Assembly (NCBI RefSeq): GCF_900324485.2
Contig: NC_046646.1
Coordinates: forward strand, 24,418,251-24,482,250
From: Mastacembelus armatus
Lineage: Eukaryota > Chordata > Actinopteri > Synbranchiformes > Mastacembelidae
Length of the DNA: 64,000 bases
Direction: 5' to 3'
Below, piece by piece: positions 46,100 through 57,574 of the stretch. The notes beneath the pieces are model-generated. The model was given only the letters and a program-made list of their open reading frames with translations, was not told the origin of the DNA and made no database searches. Position 1 is the first letter of the stretch; every line of letters starts with the position of its first letter. A program made the translations under genes and the position numbers.

Positions 46100-46270
46100 T
46101 TCCCTCTGCTCTTCCTTGCCAGCCTCTCCTTTCTTGAAATGGTCTACACCACCGCCAACATCCCCAACATGATGTCCGGCTTCTTGTCAGATGTATCGAC
46201 CATTTCTGTCCCAGGCTGCTTCCTCCAGATTTATTTCTTCATGCAGCTTGGCATCACTGGCCTTGCCCAG
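46100..46270 (+). pseudogene. OR fragment of the three-exon family (TM2-TM3)
   Basis: Open stretch matching the start of exon B: FLEMVYTTANIPNMM, then SVPGCFLQIYFFMQLGITGL. It covers TM2 to early TM3 only and is closest to P2. It begins at the edge of a dispersed repeat and stops abruptly before the MAYDRYVAIC region. No splice acceptor and no other exon are present nearby, so it is a truncated relic. Confidence 0.85.
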
Positions 46271-46935
46271 TAGGTAAAGAACCACTGATGAAATTTTTGT
46301 ATACCATTCCCTACTCCATTTTATGTTATTGCCATTAATATTTTTCATTTAATCATTTATTTATTGGTGTTTCTCCTATTAAATCCCACTTGTTCTTTTA
46401 GAACGACAGATTTCTAACAAAAACATTGCTAAAACCAGAAAACTAGGCAAAGGAAGCAAATTATTGCAAAGTTACTCTTGAATACTTGTTGAGGTGAAAG
46501 CAGCGAGTAATGATGCTGAGCCACCAAGTATGAGTGTAGTAAGTGGGAACACTAGCTACACTTATACATGGTGGCTCAAACCAGCAACCCTGAGTCATGT
46601 TGGGGGGTGGCCAGATCTTCAAGGAAGAGGATCGGGAAACACAGAGAGATGATGCCGGAGTGCTAGGATTCATTGCAGCTGCAGATGAAACCTGGGGGTT
46701 GGGAGTAGCAAGAACAGAGAGAGAAGGGGTGCTAGTTCCAGACACAGCTTCCTGGCAGGTGGACCAGACACTGATGAAACAGAAACAGTTCAGATTTTGT
46801 ACAAATGTGAAGATGATGTGGAACCAACAGGGTCAATATGGTTGGCCAGAACAGCAAAAGAGTTAAACAAACTGATGGCTGGTTGTGAAGGTTGGAGAGC
46901 CTGTGGGGATGGTGGTTTCTTTCCATGATGTACAT
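46271..46935. other. Spacer, nothing recognised
   Basis: No gene or clear repeat between the OR fragment and the hAT-like element. Confidence 0.4.
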
Positions 46936-47588
46936 CAAGGGTATTCAACAAAAATTTAAAGAGGTCCAGTTAGAGAAGATTTCTTGAAGCAAAGGTCCGG
47001 AAGATCATAATGTCTAACTAGTTAGTGTGATATGTATTTAAGTAGCCTAATAGTTTTATCAACATCTGCATGTAATCAATACCTGACTGTCAAATCAAAT
47101 GAATTCAGTACAATTCAAAAACTTTCTGACAATATTTATTGTCATGTAACATACAACTGAACATATCTGTATGGCTGTGGGTATGTATAATGTTCTCTCA
47201 TTAACTAAGTTCTCTCTCTTTCTCCGTCTCACTCGGCTGTTTCTCTCCCTTTGTTTCCTACATGTATCGCCTTTTTTCTTTTTCTTTGTACCGTCTCTTC
47301 ATGTATAACTTGCCTCTAGCTCTGTTTACACTGTAGAGTCGTAATGTTTGCCGCATTGGATGCACAGACTTGATTGGCTGAGTGGTATCACGTGGGATGG
47401 CTCAACCCGCATGTAATTGGTTTGTGCGTTTCCACTACTGTAAAGTCTACAAAAGCTGCGCCAGTGGAAAATGAAGCGCCCCGTTAGGTTTTAAATCTTA
47501 ACCTTCTGTTTTGGCTGTAGGTACGGGTCCGTATGGGGCGGTTTCTGGGTCCGCATCCGGACCGCGGTCCACCAGTTAGTGACCTATG
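46936..47588. mobile_element. Non-autonomous hAT-like DNA transposon
   Basis: A 653-bp insertion bounded by a perfect 8-bp duplication ATGTACAT (46928-46935 and 47589-47596). It starts CAAGGGTATTCAAC, close to the CAGGGGTATTCAAC end common in hAT elements, and ends cagttagtgacctatg. Eight-base target duplications are the hAT hallmark. No transposase frame is present. Confidence 0.75.
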
Positions 47589-47596
47589 ATGTACAT

Positions 47597-48839
47597 CATC
47601 GGAGTAGCTGGAATATGAACGAAGCCGAGAGAGTAGAGTTTTAGATATTAGACAACGAGGGCCCCCCATTGATGGTAGACAAAGCAGCACAGGCTTGTTT
47701 TGGTGTTTGTCTTCAAACGCAGGGTAGCAGAGTTTGTTTTAGGTACAGCTGGGATGGAGATTTGAGTGGTGCTGAGACCGTCACAGCAAAGTTGGTGCAA
47801 GGGGAGATGGGAGACAGTGTCAGTGCTCGGGTGGGAGCGTAGTGGTGAAGTCAGACAGATGGACATGAAGGTTTTATAGGGAATAACTGAACAGCAAAAG
47901 CCAAAGAATGAATAAATATATAAATATGCATCACCTGAGATGTAGTGATTGATGTGAAGTGGTCAAGTAACTTGTTTTTCTCACTGATCTCAGGGTTTGA
48001 GGTGATGAAAGTGTTTTTGGAGACAGAAAACCAGTGAAGAGACCTCAGGGAGTCTGTCTGATGTCATGTAAATTTCTTTAAGTTTGAGAGTTGCTAATTC
48101 TCAGAAACAACCACAAGTGTGATGAGTCATCTCAGGTTTAATCACAGGTGCCTGGAGAGGAGACTTTGCAGACTTTGTGTTACAGCATCAGGTTTATATA
48201 TCTTTTTAAAAAGGGGTGGACTCATACTGGAAAAGACCCTACATGTTTGTTCAGTTGTCTTCTAGCTTCAGGCCACTACCAGCACTAAACAAATTGTTGG
48301 CACCCTTTGACATGGTGTAAAACCCCCACACCGATGTCTCAGCTACGTCATTGTTAGCAGGTGCCAGGACGGTAACCATGGTAACTTCCATTTGTGAAGA
48401 AACTAGTTCCTCAATTCTGGTCATTTTCACCAGGACACATCTGGGACAGTCCATCAGACCAGTCTTTGGTAAATGTCCTGTATGCATCGCTTTGTCTTAC
48501 GTGGCCTGTTCTACTAACATCCTATGTTTTGTGTCGCAATAAAGAAAAATGTCCTCACAATGACAGTGAAAACAAAACTTGGCCACACACACAGACACAC
48601 ACATATACACATAAGTAATTAAAGTTAATTAATGAGTCTTTAATGAGGAGATCAAACATTCAGTGTTTATTGTTGCCACGGCAACAGAGACAATTATGTT
48701 TCTGTGTTTTCTTTCCCGATGCTTGTTTATAGCCACACAGGCAACTAAAATGATGTCCCTTTGGTATTATTTTGCTGTCCTGTGTACAATGTACATGTTT
48801 GAAGCAAAGGATCTGATGTCATGAACGTTTCCTGGCCTC
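47597..48839. other. Upstream region of P1
   Basis: From about 47,935 this is shared with the P2 upstream region (from about 56,920), with a block near 48,060-48,345 present only here. A degenerate - strand frame (48487-48251, MHTGHLPKTG...) has a counterpart at 57226-56948, but the two diverge after about 45 residues, so I do not call a gene. From 48,610 it is the mirror of M4 upstream DNA. Confidence 0.45.
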
Positions 48840-49645
48840 ATTATAATCTCCATTAGAATCAGACAAAGGTCAGTTGGCCTTCAGAAGCCAAAACGTGGCC
48901 CTGAGATGAAGTTCTGCCTTCATGGGACTAAACCTGACTGAGCAGTGCGGAGTCTGATCCACATATTCAGGTAAGATGATGCTTTTCAAAGATTGTGGAT
49001 ATGATGGTCAGGTATTTGCACTTTTCAAAAGAAGCGGTGCTTTGTTTTGTGCAGGGGCTGAGATGTTTAAAGCCAAATGACTTTTGATTCTCTTTGTATG
49101 TTGAGCTTTCAAACTGAGCTTGTGCACAGATGAAGTTAGTCTGCACTTGTTGTCTGTTGACAGCAAATCTGTGTCCATCCAGCCATCTATCCATCTGTCT
49201 GTGTGCTGAGGAGAAATGGAGCTTTTGCCGCCTCATGTTTCACCTGAAAGCCCCAGAGGTCTGTGAGTGTTTCTGTGCTTTTCATCCTGTGTTGCTGATT
49301 GGGAGGTGAACTGTTTTAATCAGGTTTTCCAAAGGCGATGTATAGTCATGTTACAGAGACACAACTCATGACAAAAGGCTTGATTTTTTTATGCCTTGAA
49401 AATGATGTGCTCTAACTGGTTTTCTGGGCAGTTTTGTCCCAACAGCAGTGATTGTTTCCCAGTAACTGAAGGCAGTGAAACATTATTCTCCAAATACCTG
49501 ACACCATTTACTAATGTCTGTGTTTCTCTCAGTGCTGAGCTGTTTTTCACTGTTTAATTTACCTACAGGTTTGACAGTGACTGCTCTTCTCTGACACTGT
49601 TGTAGCTGTGCACTACATTCATGTGTTGTCTGTGTCTCTAATGAG
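48840..49645 (+). promoter_or_regulatory. Probable 5' noncoding exons and promoter of P1
   Basis: TATA-like attataat at 48840-48847, first exon ending at 48970 (attcag/gtaaga), second exon 49569-49645 (acctacag before it, atgag/gtacgt after). An alternative coding first exon is possible at 49216-49258: an ATG in good context opens 14 codons, ends before a GT in phase 1, and could join exon A at the acceptor ending at 50694, restoring the same Asp codon. Confidence 0.48.
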
Positions 49646-50669
49646 GTACGTTACTGATTTGGGCTGAATTTAAAACAAAGTGGATTTTCTCTGCTCATAT
49701 CCAGGCTGCTGTTTGACTAGTAAGGTCATTAATGAGGGAATGATCCATGCAGCTGGGACAAAACTTGTCTGAGGTGTTAGAACTTAACATTTATTAGACC
49801 TGAGAGTGAAAGAAACATTTATATCTTCAGCTTTGTGTTAAATTCATTCATCATGTTTTATGGAAAGTAGATAAAAATCTGTTTAAAACTCTTTTCTATC
49901 TTCACTTTAATAATAAACAGGCTTTTGATATATTTTTTCAAAGACTCATTCCATGAGGATCTTTAAAGTGACTCTGCTTTGAAAACAAACTGGCTTGTCA
50001 TATGATTCAGTTGGACTCATTGGAAACTGTCTAAAGGACATCACTTGCTTCTCTTCACACTGAGAAACTGTGGATCCATGAATATGGGAATATGTGAAAT
50101 GTTCATTTTCAAAGTTTCACTGCTCAGAACAAGACGTCTCCTACTTCACACTGATGCACATTCTCATTGTATGTGAGCTGGAAGTTCTAATCCTGCTTAT
50201 CTCCCACTTCTTTCCTCTTCACTTGTATTAGACTGGGATTAGCCTCCACAATATTTATGCTGTCACAGATCATGCTCCTACGTGCACGTATTCAAGTTTT
50301 AATGTGAGCTGAGAGAAAAGTTTCTTGTAGTGTAGAATTCAAACATCATTCTGAGCAGAACACACTGGGCAACACACTGAAGGAAAATTTATACAAAACA
50401 TATTTTAGAATGGAGGGAACTATAATCATTTCTACATGTGTGGACATTGACATGCTGCTCTTATACTTAGTGGCATTTATATACACTCAATCTATTGTTC
50501 CATGTGTATGAAGAACAGGGTTGAAACATGAGCATGTTGAGGTAAAAGTCCATGTGATCCAGTGTGAAATGTACCATGCAGCTGCTGAACATGGACCATA
50601 ACCCTTATATGGACTATAACCCCTGAAGTGCTCTCAGTCCTCTGATGTCCTGACTGGGACTCAACCCTG

Positions 50670-52763
50670 ATGCCTCTCTACTATTTTTCTCCAGATTCAT
50701 ACCTGCCTTTGTCGAGCAGTCACAGATCCAGCTCTGTTAACGGCACCAGGGAGCCTGATGGCGTCACCTTCTTCATCCTCCAGGGCCTCTCCAGCCTCGG
50801 TGAGAAACAGATGATCTTGTTTGTCATCCTGCTGCTGGGTTACATCGTCATCCTGGGAGGAAACAGCATGATCATCTTTGTGGTACAAAACCAACTGTCT
50901 GTGTATTTCTTCAGTCTTGGCTCAGTCTGACTAATATTGAATTCTTAGTGTTGTAACCATCGCCCTTTGTTCTCATGCAGACACTGACTGACCCAAAGCT
51001 CGACTCTCCAATGTATTTCTTCCTCGCCAACCTCTCCTTTGTGGACATAGTCTTTACCACGACCTCCATCCCTAAAATGTTGTCTGGCTTCCTGTCAGAA
51101 GTTTCAACCATTTCTGTCCCAGGCTGCTTCCTCCAGATGCATTTCTTTATGCAGCTTGGCCTCACCGGCCTCGAAATCCTGACTGTCATGGCGTACGACC
51201 GCTATGTGGCCATCTGCAACCCTCTGCACTACACCTCCATTATGACTCGGCCTGTTCAGCTGCTTCTCATCACAGGAGCCTGGACATTCAGCGCTGTCTG
51301 CACACTGCCAGCCACCATCATTGTCATTAATAAACCTTATTGTGGCCCAAACATTGTGGCACATGGCTGGTGTGACCTGTTTACTGTAAGACAACTGGCC
51401 TGTGCTGACATCACACTGGATAGTATTATCTTTGTTTGCTTAGGCCTGGTGTCTCTACTAACCACAGGAGGCCTCATCCTCACGTCCTATGTCCTGATTG
51501 GTGTTTCACTATCAAGGATGGCTGTCACTCAGAGGCTGAAGGCCTTCAGGACATGTAGTGCCCACCTGACTGTGGTGACCATCACTTACAGCTCAGCCTC
51601 CTTTGTGTACATTTCCTACAGAGTAGGAAACTTTTCAGTAGAGGTAAGACACAAATATTCTTTTAGGAGATTAGATCCTTTAAAGGTGCGATGTGTAAAA
51701 CATGAAATATTCAGTGGCATCTAATGGGGAGATTTTAGCTTCTCTCAAATGCCAACAACATTTCCAGGTGTTAATGGAGGTTAAAATGTCTAGCTACTGT
51801 ATAAACATGGCAGTGTAACATGGCTGCCTCTGTGGACGGAGACCTGCTCCCATGTGGATTTAAAAGGCTCATTCTAAAATTATACATCCATCCATCATCT
51901 GTACCCCCTTAGTCCTAACCAGGGTCCCAGGGATCTGCTGGAGCCTATCCCAGCTCTCTTTGGGTAAAAGGCAGGGGTACACCCTGGACAGGTCACCAGT
52001 CCATCACAGGGCTCATTCTAAGATTAGGAAAATGCAAAGTTTGGTATTTTGAGGTGATTACAAAGTGATGATAAACACTATATTGCATTTGTTCTAACAG
52101 ATGGCTCTAAATATTCCACACTGTCTGACTCTACACAGTTTTTCATTTGGGCCTTGATCGGTGCTGAAATGTTGAAGATTTGGAGAGCATGACAGTGACT
52201 CAGAGCCTGCTTCAATCCTAAATTATGAGAGCTGAAGATGTCGACTTACAATGAAATAAATGTCAGCAATGCAAAAACTGCCAGTGGCCGATGCCTCAAA
52301 GACATCATAAGGTGTTAGCATAGCGTGTTAGCATAATGGAATAGTTGGACAGACATTGATGAAGGCCACTGCCATGGTGTGATGATGATCATTATGAGCA
52401 GCAAACTGAGTTGAATCTTTAGTGTGAACTACCTTGACAACAAGGCTCCAATAAAGGGCAATGATCAAAATCCAACATGCTGAGACTTTTTAAAGCCTTG
52501 GACGACAGACTGATGGACCTAGTGGGAAAATGTCATGAATCATCAGTCAACCTTGCGTGATTAATAAAGTATTTTTTTTTATTTTGGGATTTTTTTAGGT
52601 TTGTATCATTGTGGCGGTGCTGTACGCTGCTCTCTGTCCATTCCTGTACCCACTGATCTACAGTCTGAGGAACAAGGAGCTGCAAGAGTCCATCAGAAGG
52701 ACTGTGCGCAGGTTCAGATCTGCTGCTGTTTCAGCCATGAAGGACGTCAACAAAGTGTCCTGA
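50670..52763 (+). CDS. Three-exon olfactory receptor P1, TM7 motif altered
   Basis: Coding exons 50670-50882, 50981-51643 and 52599-52763; introns 98 and 955 bp, all GT-AG and phase 0; predicted 346 aa. NGT site, TM1, MAYDRYVAIC and KAFRTCSAHL are all present. TM4-TM5 differ strongly from the - strand set (VINKPYCGPNIVAHGW, SIIFVCLGLVSLLTTG). In exon C the conserved NPLIY reads YPLIY: the Asn codon AAC is TAC. That Asn takes part in class A receptor activation, so signalling or folding may be changed. The second intron carries a dispersed fish repeat at 51,884-52,013 that P2 lacks. Confidence 0.87.
51884..52013. repeat. Dispersed fish repeat fragment in P1 intron 2
   Basis: Contains cctaaccagggtcccaggga, ctgctggagcctatcccagc and ggtacaccctggacaggtca, a repeat scattered through teleost genomes. 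A related fragment lies at 62,630-62,710, and other parts of what seems the same family at 45,995 and 32,382. Confidence 0.6.
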
Positions 52764-52975
52764 CTGGGAGAGAAAACCTGCTGGTCTGGTAACTGGAGTA
52801 AAGGCCTGAACATTTAGGAGACTTAATGTTTGTTTAAGTCTTAAATGTGTTTAGAAAGTCACTGATATTTTTAATGAGTATTCATGAACTTTGTCTATAT
52901 TGTGACAATGATATCATATGCTTGGTCAGCAGAATGGTTATTAATTCAGTCATACTCAAAAGATATTAACCCTCC
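52764..52975. other. P1 3' flank
   Basis: Shared with the P2 flank (61,315-61,485). The duplicated block ends here at a TTAA where the next element begins. Confidence 0.5.
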
Positions 52976-53460
52976 GGGGTCTAAGGGTGTTTTGGGGCCC
53001 TGGACAAGTTTTGACATGCCCTGCCATTTGTGCTTTTCTTAAAGATATTAATGGCTAAAGTCTGATAACACTGTAATCAGCACAGACCTGGCTAGAATAA
53101 TATGTGAGCAGCAAGTTTACACATGACTGTGTTTTTGGGAAAACAGCGTTTATGCATGGCTGATGAAAAACTAAAATTTTAAGTCACTGAAATAAGGCTA
53201 TAAAACACATACAGAATATTGGTTCACAAGACTTTTGAGAACCGGATCTTGTAGCTTAGAGTGTTTGCTTCATGATGTGAAAATCATCTTTTTTCCTCAT
53301 TCACAGACAACAATACACTGATTTAAATTTTCCATGACACTTTATTTGTAGAAAGGCCATATGCAAGAAGGCGTGCCTGATCATGAATAATCATGTAATT
53401 CACCTGAGATGGCAAAGACTTGCATAATGAGCCTTTCAGTCGACCTTTTTAATTGAAGAA
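52976..53460. mobile_element. piggyBac-like MITE fragment
   Basis: Begins ccctccggggtctaagggtg directly after TTAA, the piggyBac target, exactly at the point where P1 and P2 flanks stop matching. The opening sequence resembles a common fish repeat. I cannot find a matching right end, so it appears truncated. Confidence 0.5.
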
Positions 53461-54766
53461 AACAAATCAAAATTTATTAATCCAAACATCTGGCACAAAA
53501 TTCCACAAACTATTAGAAATAAAATCCATGAGATCCTTTCTCCTGCTGCAACACATGGATCATCTGCTACAGTAGCTCTTCAGTCATCTGTTAGACCTCA
53601 GTTATGTTTAGACTTCTTTCTCATAGATCTCTCTCAAATAACTAAACGATTGTTGCTTCATCTAATCCATCAACATGTCTCTTACACCCCATCCTGACTA
53701 GACTGCTCGAAGGCTTCCTGCTCCTGATCACCACGTCTCTGTTAGACCTGATCAATGTGTTTGTAGTAACAGCCTACGTATCTCAGGATTTTAAGATTGC
53801 AGTTTGTTACTCGTTACTCTAAAAGCCTAGTCTTGATCCAGGAGTCTTGACTTATTAAAGCCCAATATCCAACCTACCCTTTATTTCCAAAACCTTCAAG
53901 AAAGCTGCAAAACGGGTGTGTGACCACTTTTACAGGAGTCAAATATTTGAAGATTTTCAGGCAGAATTTAGAGCACACCATGGTACAGAAACAACACTGT
54001 CTACCATCAACAACACAACTTCCATCTCTTAGCCTCAGACAATGGACTAATCTCTGTACTTCTCAGATTTTTAGTGCAGCTTTGACACCAGCAACCACAA
54101 AATCTTATTACAGAGACTGGAACATGTGACTAGATTAAAGAAACAACTTAAAGAAACTGTTTTAAATCTTATAAGACCAGATCACTTGTTTGTATTCATG
54201 ATGAACCTTTCCACACATGCAAAATTTACGTATGGAGTTCCACAAGGTTCTGTGGTTGGTGTGGTTCTTTTCACCTTATACAGGCTTCCCTTAGGCAATG
54301 TTATTAGGAAGCACTCTATTATTGCTATGCAGATGACACTCAGTTGTATCTATGAACTTGAAACAAACCAGTTAGCCAGACTTCAAACATAAAGGCCTGG
54401 ATGACCAGTAACTTTCCACTTTTAAATTCAGATAAAACAGAGGTTACTATATTTTGGCCTTAAACTCTCAGAAATGTGTTATTTAAAAATATCGTTATTC
54501 TAGATGATATAGCTTTGGTTCTCAGTGGTAGTGTGAAAACATTGTTTGACCAGTATACTGTATGTGCTTTAACTTTAAAACAAATCTCTTGAACTGCCTT
54601 TTTCACTTGTACGATACTGTCAAAATTAAAAACTTAAAAAAATAAAAATAAATTAAGAAAGTCTCAAAATGATGCAGAAAAACTAGTCCTTCCAGTTTTA
54701 GATCCAAGCTTAATTACCATAATTCCTTACTATCAGGATGTCCCTGTAACTTGATAAAAAGCCTCC

Positions 54767-55576
54767 TGTGAGAACCCAGGCTCCGTGACTTCCGGGAATG
54801 CCTTTATTTTGGCGGAGCCAGCAGGATCTCCTCGCCCCTCACTTGCACCAACTTGGTATTATTAGTTAATTGTTTTCACCTGTTCTGTGCCTACCTTCCA
54901 GATAAGTACCGTGCACGTGTCCAGAGACAACCTCCAGATTGTCTGCCGTTACTCCTAGACCACCAGTCGTCCCGGCCCAGTCCAAGACCTGTTCGTTCCT
55001 CAGTCTCCCTGGAAATCCCGAACCCTGGCCTGCTCGCTGTTCCTTTCGTCTTCTGGACACTCAGTTTTGGAGTTCACCCTTTTCGTCCTGAGGACAAGGT
55101 ACCCAGTGACTTTTTGTTTCCCCTGTTGGTTCCTCCGCTACAAGGAAAGCCGGAGAGGAGTTATTATTTTTTCCAACTCTCATGTTCCCCGGAGTTGCTG
55201 AACGAAGAGGGTTTTTTTCTGTTGTTCTCTTCCTAAAAGACTGAATTGCTAGTACTGCCGAGTAAGTTTTGTTGTGACTCTTTTTTTCTGACCCGGCAGA
55301 GTGCTTTAGTAGCAATTCCCTGCTTTTTCCCCACGTACCCTGAGCTGGAGTTTTGGAGCCCCCTCCCTTCCTCCGGCGTTTCTACCTCAGAGTAGTCTCC
55401 CTGCACAACGCTGGATTCCGTGACCAGGAAAATCGGTTATCTGTCTCCCAGCTCCATCCACTGTTCACAACACCACGTACCTAGTTCTCAATAAAATAAG
55501 CAAACACGTTACCTTTTGACTCTGTGTTCTGTGTGTGGCCCAGTGTGCTCCTGACCTGTTTACCTGAATTATGACA
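54767..55576 (+). mobile_element. Solo LTR of an LTR retroelement
   Basis: An 810-bp fossil starting TGTGAGAACCC and ending ATTATGACA, flanked by a perfect 5-bp duplication CCTCC (54762-54766 and 55577-55581). An AATAAA lies about 80 bp before the right end, which sets the orientation. TG...CA ends plus a 5-bp duplication fit an LTR left by recombination between the two ends of a full element. Superfamily undetermined. Open stretches inside it are not genes. Confidence 0.8.
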
Positions 55577-55751
55577 CCTCCCGTTGTGCCAAAATGCTAA
55601 ATGTTCTGACAGGAACTAGCAAGAGACATCATGTTTCTAGAACATCAGCTTCTCTTCATTCATACCTTAAAAACACAGAATAGAATTTACTTACACACAA
55701 AACCCTCGATGATCAAGCTCCTTCATACCTTAATGACCTTGTAGTACCGTA

Positions 55752-56390
55752 TGCCTCTTTTCCATTACACAGTTTCAGCACTACTCAGCTCTACTCTACT
55801 CGACTCAGCTCGTTTTGGTCATTTCCAATAACAACTGAGTAAAACCTCAATGGGAGTGGAGCTGTTATAGCACCGCAGCGTGAAACTTAACTTTTTGCTC
55901 TGAGAAGGCCCAACAGTGTATTCCAGTGTCCCAGAACCACCTCTCCTGTTTGCCTGCACCCACATCCCAACATGTTCAAAGTAGCCTAGTAGGCAACGTG
56001 TTAAAGTAGAAAGTTGAAACCATGACGAAGTAGAAAGTATAAGTAAGATTACCTTAAACATTACTGCTGGCTTAAACAGTCGGCTCAGCAGCAGAAAAGC
56101 TAAACTGGTAGGCCTGAACTGGTACTGGCTAATAAACCAACACAGCCATTCACTCAATATTTACGAGAGCTAAAAAAATACAAAATAAATAAATAATGAC
56201 TGAGAGATACTGGCAGCTTGGATGCACAGAAAACAAAACAGACCAATAGGCCCCTTAACTGCTAGTAAACAACATACACTGCCATCCTGAAAAGCCCACC
56301 CAGCAGCAGAAAAGCTGAACTAGTACCAGGCCTCAGACCTGTATCATACACAAATATTTGAAAAGGACACATCTAATAGCACCAAGCTGA
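55752..56390. mobile_element. Harbinger-like MITE, partial copy
   Basis: The first 120 bp or so (tgcctcttttccattacac, ctcgttttggtcatttccaa, gctgttatagcaccgcag) matches the left part of the MITE in M2 intron 1. The rest has diverged or been replaced, and the right end is not clear; the end given is where L2 sequence seems to resume. Confidence 0.5.
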
Positions 56391-56620
56391 ACACCAATTG
56401 TTTATCCCATGGACTGAACTCCTCTCTCCTCTCCTCTATCCACTCACCCCAACCGGTCGAGTCAGGTGTCCACCCAAACTGAGCCTGGTTCTGCTCAACG
56501 TTTTTTCTTTCCATAGTGGACAAGTGCTGCTAATAAGGGATTTGTTAGTTCTTTATGTAAATTGTTTTGACTTGATTTTATTGTGATTTGGTGATATCAA
56601 AATTAATTGAGTTGAAATGT

Positions 56621-57574
56621 GAAATAAATAAATCCTGAGACTGTGGCAGTAAAACAAGCACGTCCATAACCTGACTCCACACCTGTTTCAAGACCAGTTT
56701 CTGTTTTATCTCACTGTGGCCTTATAAACTGTCCTTCAAAGGACGTGGTCTACAAAGGCACATCCTGTTGTAGACCTGTAGAACGAACTATGGGCTGAAC
56801 TGAAACGAAACTGCCTAGTCTGTGGAGGACTTCCTGTTTGAGTCACCGACTATTTCCGCCCCTAATGTTGAGTCATGAAGCACTGCGCTTGTTACTTAAC
56901 GACCTTCCAATCTGCAATTAGACCACTGATGTGAAGTGGACAAGCAACTAAGTGTTTTTCTCACTGATCTCAGGGTTTGAGGTGATGAAAGTGTTTTTGG
57001 AGACAGAAAACCATTGAAGAGACCTCAGGGAGTCTGTCACAACTACGTCTTTGTTAGCAGGTGCCAGGACGGTAACCATGCTAACTTCCATTTGGGAGGA
57101 AAATTTATTGGCAGTAGCTGTTTGAGCAGTTGAGGAAGAAACTAGTTCCTCAATTCTGGTCATTTCCACCATGACACATCTGGGACAGTCCATCACACCA
57201 GTCTTTGGTAAATGTCCTGTATGCATCGCTTTGTGTTACGTGGCCTGTTCTACTAACATCCTATGTTTTCTGTCGCAATAAAGCAAAATGTCCTCACAAT
57301 GACAGTGACAACTAAAACTTGGCCCAAAACTCAGACACACACATATACACACAAGTGATTAAAGTTAATTAATGAGTCTTTAATGAGATGAAATGTTTAA
57401 TGTTGCTGTTTGTTGTCACGGCAACAGAGACAATTATGTTTCTGTGTTTTCTTTCCCTTGTTTATAGCCACACAGGCAACTAAAATGATGTCCCTTTGGT
57501 ATTATTTTGCTGTCCTGTGTACAATGTACATGTTTGATGCAAAGGATCTGATGTCATGAACGTTTCCTGGCCTC
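56621..57574. other. Upstream region of P2
   Basis: From about 56,920 it matches the P1 upstream region but lacks that copy's block at 48,060-48,345. The - strand frame 57226-56948 is the diverged counterpart of 48487-48251. No gene called. Confidence 0.45.

Larger units (their letters stand above)
53490..56620 (+). mobile_element. Second L2-clade LINE copy, split by insertions
   Basis: Sequence matches the 25-27 kb LINE in order: linker (cagtagctcttcagtcatc) near 53,569, RT motif B ([17 protein letters not shown]) near 54,232-54,282, an RT C-terminal stretch to about 54,760, then a resumed piece 55,582-55,751, and the 3' end from about 56,400 with ctggttctgctcaacg and gtgatttggtgatatc. It is interrupted by a solo LTR (54,767-55,576) and a MITE-like piece (from 55,752). 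Many stops; long dead and older than its insertions. Confidence 0.8.

Noticed and set aside
48251-48487. Possible gene upstream of P1 (MHTGHLPKTG...) with a counterpart upstream of P2
   Set aside because: The two copies diverge in frame and length after about 45 residues, which is not how a constrained protein behaves.
54853-55236. 127-codon open frame near 55 kb
   Set aside because: It lies wholly inside the solo LTR and has no recognisable domain.
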